Source of the DNA: Actinomadura litoris
GTDB taxonomy: Bacteria > Actinomycetota > Actinomycetes > Streptosporangiales > Streptosporangiaceae
Direction of reading: 5' to 3'
Length of the DNA stretch: 64,000 bases
Assembly (NCBI RefSeq): GCF_009733595.1
Contig: NZ_WOFH01000002.1
Span: 496,001-560,000, forward strand
The translations under genes and the position numbers were made by a program. The notes under the pieces are model-generated. The model was not told the DNA's origin. It made no database searches and saw nothing but the letters and a program-made list of their open reading frames with translations. Of the stretch, positions 61,249 through 64,000 are shown piece by piece; the first letter of the stretch is position 1; the number at the start of each line of letters is the position of its first letter.

Positions 61249-63279
61249 CTAATTCTTGACTGTGCTGGTTCGATCGCTGTTCGGGCGCCCGGCGGGGCTG
61301 CGCTGGGCCGCCGGAGGGTCGGCGGCCCCGTACGCGGCGGCCTGGAGGCCGTACAGCTCGGCGTAGAGGCCGCCGCGCGCCATCAGCGCGGCGTGGTCGC
61401 CCTCCTCGATCACCCGGCCGTGCTCCAGGACGTAGATCCGGTCGGCGTAGCGGACGCTCGCCAGCCGGTGCGTGATCAGCAGGACGGTCCGCCCGTCGGT
61501 GTGCGCGCGGATCCGCTCGAACAGCAGGTGCTCGGCCCGCGCGTCCAGGGCGGCCGACGGCTCGTCGCAGATCAGCAGCGGCGCGTCCCGGTAGAAGCCG
61601 CGCGCGACCGCGAGCCGCTGCCACTGGCCGCCCGACAGGTCGGCGCCGCCCTGGAACCGGCGGTCCAGCAGCGTGTCGTAGCCGCGCGCCAGCTCCGCCA
61701 CGACCTCGTCGGCGCCCGAGGCGCGGGCGGCGGCGAGGACGGCGGGGTCCGCCGGGCCGCCGCCGCGTCCCATCGCGATGTTCTCCCGCGCCGTCATCGG
61801 CCAGTGCGTGTACTCCTGCGCGATCACGGCGACGCGGTCCCACACCTGCTCGGGGGAGACCCGCGACAGCGGCACGCCGTCCCAGGCGACCTCGCCGCCG
61901 TCGGGGTCGTACAGGCCCGCGATGACGCGGGAGAGCGTCGACTTGCCGGAGCCGTTCTCGCCGACCAGCGCCACGACCTCGCCCTTGCGCAGCTCCAGTG
62001 AGATCCCCCGCAGGGAGGCGGCGTCCGCGCCCGGATAGGTGAAGGTGACGTCCTCGACCCGGATGCAGGCGAAGTCGTCCGGGAGGACCTCTTCCTCCTC
62101 CTTGGCGGCGGACGGCAGCGCGCGGCGCGGGATCCTCGCCTCGGCCGTGTCGCAGAACGTCAGGTAGTCGCCGAAGTACAGGCCCTGCTCGTAGCACTGG
62201 TTGACCGCGAAGACCAGGTTGGCCAGCGACGTCTGGCCCGTCCTGATCGCGAGCACGGCCGTGCCCGCCACCGCCAGCGGCACCGCGCCCTTCCACAGCA
62301 TGAGCCCCAGCGCGACGTAGACGGCGCCGGTCGCGAGGCCCTGGAGCGCGTCCCCGGCGACCTTGGCGACCGTCTGGCGCCGCGCCAGGTCCAGCTCCAC
62401 GCCGCGCTGGTAGGCGGCGAACCGGTCGTACTCCTCCAGCAGGAACGGCCGCATCGTGAACGAGCGGACCTCGGCCGCGTGCCGCCGCTCGGTCATCAGG
62501 TCCGACAGGATCCACTTGCGGCGCCCCACCTCCACCAGCTTCAGCAGCGTCAGGTAGCGCATCCGCGCGCTGCGGACCGACGTCCACCCCTCGGGCAGCG
62601 CGGTCAGCAGGAGCAGCGGCAGCAGCAGCGGGTGCAGGACGCCGAGCGTGCCCGCGGCCGCGACCAGCCCGACGGCGCCGGTCAGCACGTCCACCGCGTG
62701 CTGGACGACCCTCGGCGCCGCCGTCAGGCCCCGGGTCTCCGCGCGCTTCAACTCGTCCAGGAAGTCGGGGTCGTCCAGCGCGGCGAGCGCCACCATCGTC
62801 GTCGCCTCGTACAGCCGCAGCTCCACCAGCCGCTCGACCTGCGGCTCCAGCCGCGCCTGCGACCAGCCCGCGCCCGCCTGCAGCGCCGCCCGCAGCGCCG
62901 CCGCGCCCGCGACCAGCGCCAGCGAGGGCAGCGCGTCGCGGACCCGGCCCGGCGTCGGGCCCGCGCTGAACAGCGCCGTGAGCACGCCGGTCGTCGCCAG
63001 CAGCCCGAACGCGGTGAAGACGCCGGCGAGGAGGTTGAGGGAGATCGTCACCGCCGTGTCCGCGCGGCTGGCCCGCCAGGCCAGCCGCGCCGCCTGGCCG
63101 ATCACCGACGGTAGCCGCCGGGCCATGACGCGCATCCCGGTCTCGGCCAGCTCGCCGGTCCTGGAGTACCAGGGATGGGTGGCGAGCTCGGGCAACTCCG
63201 GTGCGCCCTTGTCACTCCCGCCTCTCCTGGCGCGTCTCTCACCAGCTCTTTCGCGGCGTTTGTCCGCGCGCTTCCCCAT
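61249..63279 (-). CDS. ABC exporter (fused membrane and ATPase domains)
   Basis: 676 residues. A basic N-terminus (MGKRADKRRERAGERRARRG), six membrane segments between about 80 and 410, then ATPase: VALVGENGSGKSTLSR (Walker A), DLSGGQWQRLAVARGFYR (signature), LLICDEPSAALDARA (Walker B), LLITHRLASV (H-loop). No N-terminal peptidase C39 domain, so leader removal would need another protease. First gene of the peptide locus, followed by an AT-richer gap and the peptide gene. ATG 63279 with GGGGCGGGAG upstream. Confidence 0.88.
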   Translation of the reverse strand: MGKRADKRRERAGERRARRGGSDKGAPELPELATHPWYSRTGELAETGMRVMARRLPSVIGQAARLAWRASRADTAVTISLNLLAGVFTAFGLLATTGVLTALFSAGPTPGRVRDALPSLALVAGAAALRAALQAGAGWSQARLEPQVERLVELRLYEATTMVALAALDDPDFLDELKRAETRGLTAAPRVVQHAVDVLTGAVGLVAAAGTLGVLHPLLLPLLLLTALPEGWTSVRSARMRYLTLLKLVEVGRRKWILSDLMTERRHAAEVRSFTMRPFLLEEYDRFAAYQRGVELDLARRQTVAKVAGDALQGLATGAVYVALGLMLWKGAVPLAVAGTAVLAIRTGQTSLANLVFAVNQCYEQGLYFGDYLTFCDTAEARIPRRALPSAAKEEEEVLPDDFACIRVEDVTFTYPGADAASLRGISLELRKGEVVALVGENGSGKSTLSRVIAGLYDPDGGEVAWDGVPLSRVSPEQVWDRVAVIAQEYTHWPMTARENIAMGRGGGPADPAVLAAARASGADEVVAELARGYDTLLDRRFQGGADLSGGQWQRLAVARGFYRDAPLLICDEPSAALDARAEHLLFERIRAHTDGRTVLLITHRLASVRYADRIYVLEHGRVIEEGDHAALMARGGLYAELYGLQAAAYGAADPPAAQRSPAGRPNSDRTSTVKN

Positions 63280-63429
63280 TCGCTCCCGCCCCTCGCCCTC
63301 AGGTACCACCCGGCAGGAGAAGTGTGCGACGAGAGGAGGAGGTTGTCCGCCTTTCATGTCACAAAGAGTGGCTATATGGAGGTGTGGACAATCCTGCGCC
63401 GGATGGACGCGCGCGCCGCCCGAGTTGTC

Positions 63430-63435
63430 TAGGGT
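63430..63435 (+). promoter_or_regulatory. -10 box (TAGGGT) for the LCP gene
   Basis: TAGGGT followed by seven bases and the ATG at 63443 suggests a leaderless transcript, divergent from the ABC exporter gene. A second possible start, GTG 63491, has AAGGAGGA upstream and would instead be a normal initiation. Confidence 0.45.
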
Positions 63436-63442
63436 CTACGGC

Positions 63443-64000
63443 ATGACCGACGGCTGGCCGGAGGGCTGGACCCGCAAGGAGGACGACCGCGTGGCACGCA
63501 GCAGGCACGAGTCCGCACCCGCGGACCATCCGCAAGCCTACGAGCCCGATCCCTACGCGGACCCGTACTCCGGAGACCAGCTCGCGGGAGGCCGGATCGG
63601 CTTCGGCGACGAGCCGCCCGGCGGCTACCGCCGCCGCCGCAGGCGGCGCTGGCCCTACGTGCTCGGCGCGCTGGTCCTGGTCCCGCTGCTGGTGCTCGTC
63701 GCCGGGTACTTCTACCTCGACTCGCGGCTCAAGCGCGAGTCCGTGCTCACCGACTACGCGGGCCGGGTCGCCGACACCCCCGGCACCAACTGGCTGGTCG
63801 TCGGGTCCGACAGCCGCGAGGGCATGTCCAAGGCCGACCAGCGGCGGCTGCGCACCGGTTTCGCCGCGGGCCGCCGCACCGACTCCATGATGCTGCTGCA
63901 CTACGGCTCGGGCGGCACGTCGCTGATCAGCCTTCCGCGCGACTCCTACGTCCCGATCCCCGGGCACGGGTCGAACAAGCTGAACGCCGCGTTCGGGTAC
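63443..64000 (+). CDS. LytR-CpsA-Psr (LCP) family protein, N-terminal part
   Basis: The first 186 codons are visible; the gene continues past the window. A cytoplasmic tail of about 65 residues with RRRRRRRW leads to one membrane segment (PYVLGALVLVPLLVLVAGYF), then the LCP domain: NWLVVGSDSREGMS, RTDSMMLLHYG, SLISLPRDSYVPIPGHG, NKLNAAFGY, with the Arg and Asp that bind polyprenyl phosphate. LCP proteins attach teichoic acid, arabinogalactan or other glycans to peptidoglycan. Start 63443 (leaderless) or 63491. Confidence 0.9.
   Translation, partial: MTDGWPEGWTRKEDDRVARSRHESAPADHPQAYEPDPYADPYSGDQLAGGRIGFGDEPPGGYRRRRRRRWPYVLGALVLVPLLVLVAGYFYLDSRLKRESVLTDYAGRVADTPGTNWLVVGSDSREGMSKADQRRLRTGFAAGRRTDSMMLLHYGSGGTSLISLPRDSYVPIPGHGSNKLNAAFGY

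Overview
The window is a 64 kb piece of a very GC-rich (roughly 73-74 % by eye) actinomycete chromosome. Markers are Lsr2, a WhiB-family protein, a cvn conservon (NIT-domain kinase, roadblock, DUF742, GTPase), LigC-type ligase, frequent GTG/TTG starts, GTGA/ATGA stop-start overlaps and many apparently leaderless genes. The gene complement fits Streptosporangiales, most like Actinomadura/Thermomonosporaceae; that family-level placement is inference. There are no rRNA or tRNA genes, insertion sequences or prophage genes, so most of the window looks like ordinary chromosome, with one accessory island at 56.5-63.3 kb.

Layout. 1-5.9 kb: start of a HelD-like helicase (minus), Tat-exported PhoD phosphatase behind a possible PHO box, LigC ligase, two convergent RibD_C/DHFR-like reductases and a small membrane protein. 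5.9-12.5 kb (minus): GlgX, GNAT acetyltransferase, DUF4262, an unknown secreted protein, SpoIIE phosphatase, a DUF574-type methyltransferase. 12.7-19.0 kb: lipoprotein plus membrane protein, Lsr2, small hypothetical, membrane-anchored methyltransferase, AidB-like acyl-CoA dehydrogenase, DUF1707/LiaF-like protein. 19.0-22.5 kb (minus): a sulfate assimilation operon (leader peptide, SirA, zinc-ribbon protein, CysH, sirohydrochlorin chelatase). 22.6-27.7 kb: Cys-rich miniprotein, YihY, a phosphotriesterase-fold protein lacking metal ligands, phosphoribosyltransferase, WhiB, and an iron-box-controlled sucrase/ferredoxin-like protein. 27.7-32.5 kb: divergent glpD-tetR / AGPS-like-diacylglycerol kinase, the gene order I recall for M. 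tuberculosis Rv2249c-Rv2252. 33-41 kb: DUF485-ActP behind a CRP-like site, a metallophosphoesterase whose Shine-Dalgarno lies in a long hairpin, DUF4234, a family A polymerase, ECF sigma with its YCII partner. 41-46 kb (minus): NitT/TauT-type ABC transporter with a benzoylformate-decarboxylase-like enzyme. 46.8-56.5 kb: the conservon, a GDSL hydrolase, a 1,196-residue triple-AAA protein. 63.4 kb to the end: an LCP protein, cut by the window edge.

The most interesting region is 56,558-63,279 (all minus). In transcription order it holds an ABC exporter, a 49-residue peptide with a very strong ribosome binding site, a GC hairpin, a PqqD-like recognition protein, a B12-binding radical SAM enzyme, a block of eighteen 18-bp tandem repeats forming a 106-codon ORF coupled by GTGA overlaps at both ends, an MFS exporter and a JmjC/cupin-type oxygenase. 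I read it as a RiPP-like peptide-modification locus I cannot match to a characterised class.

Starts were chosen from Shine-Dalgarno spacing, leaderless -10 boxes, signal peptides and overlaps; alternatives are given where they matter. All family assignments are from reading the sequence, with no database search.
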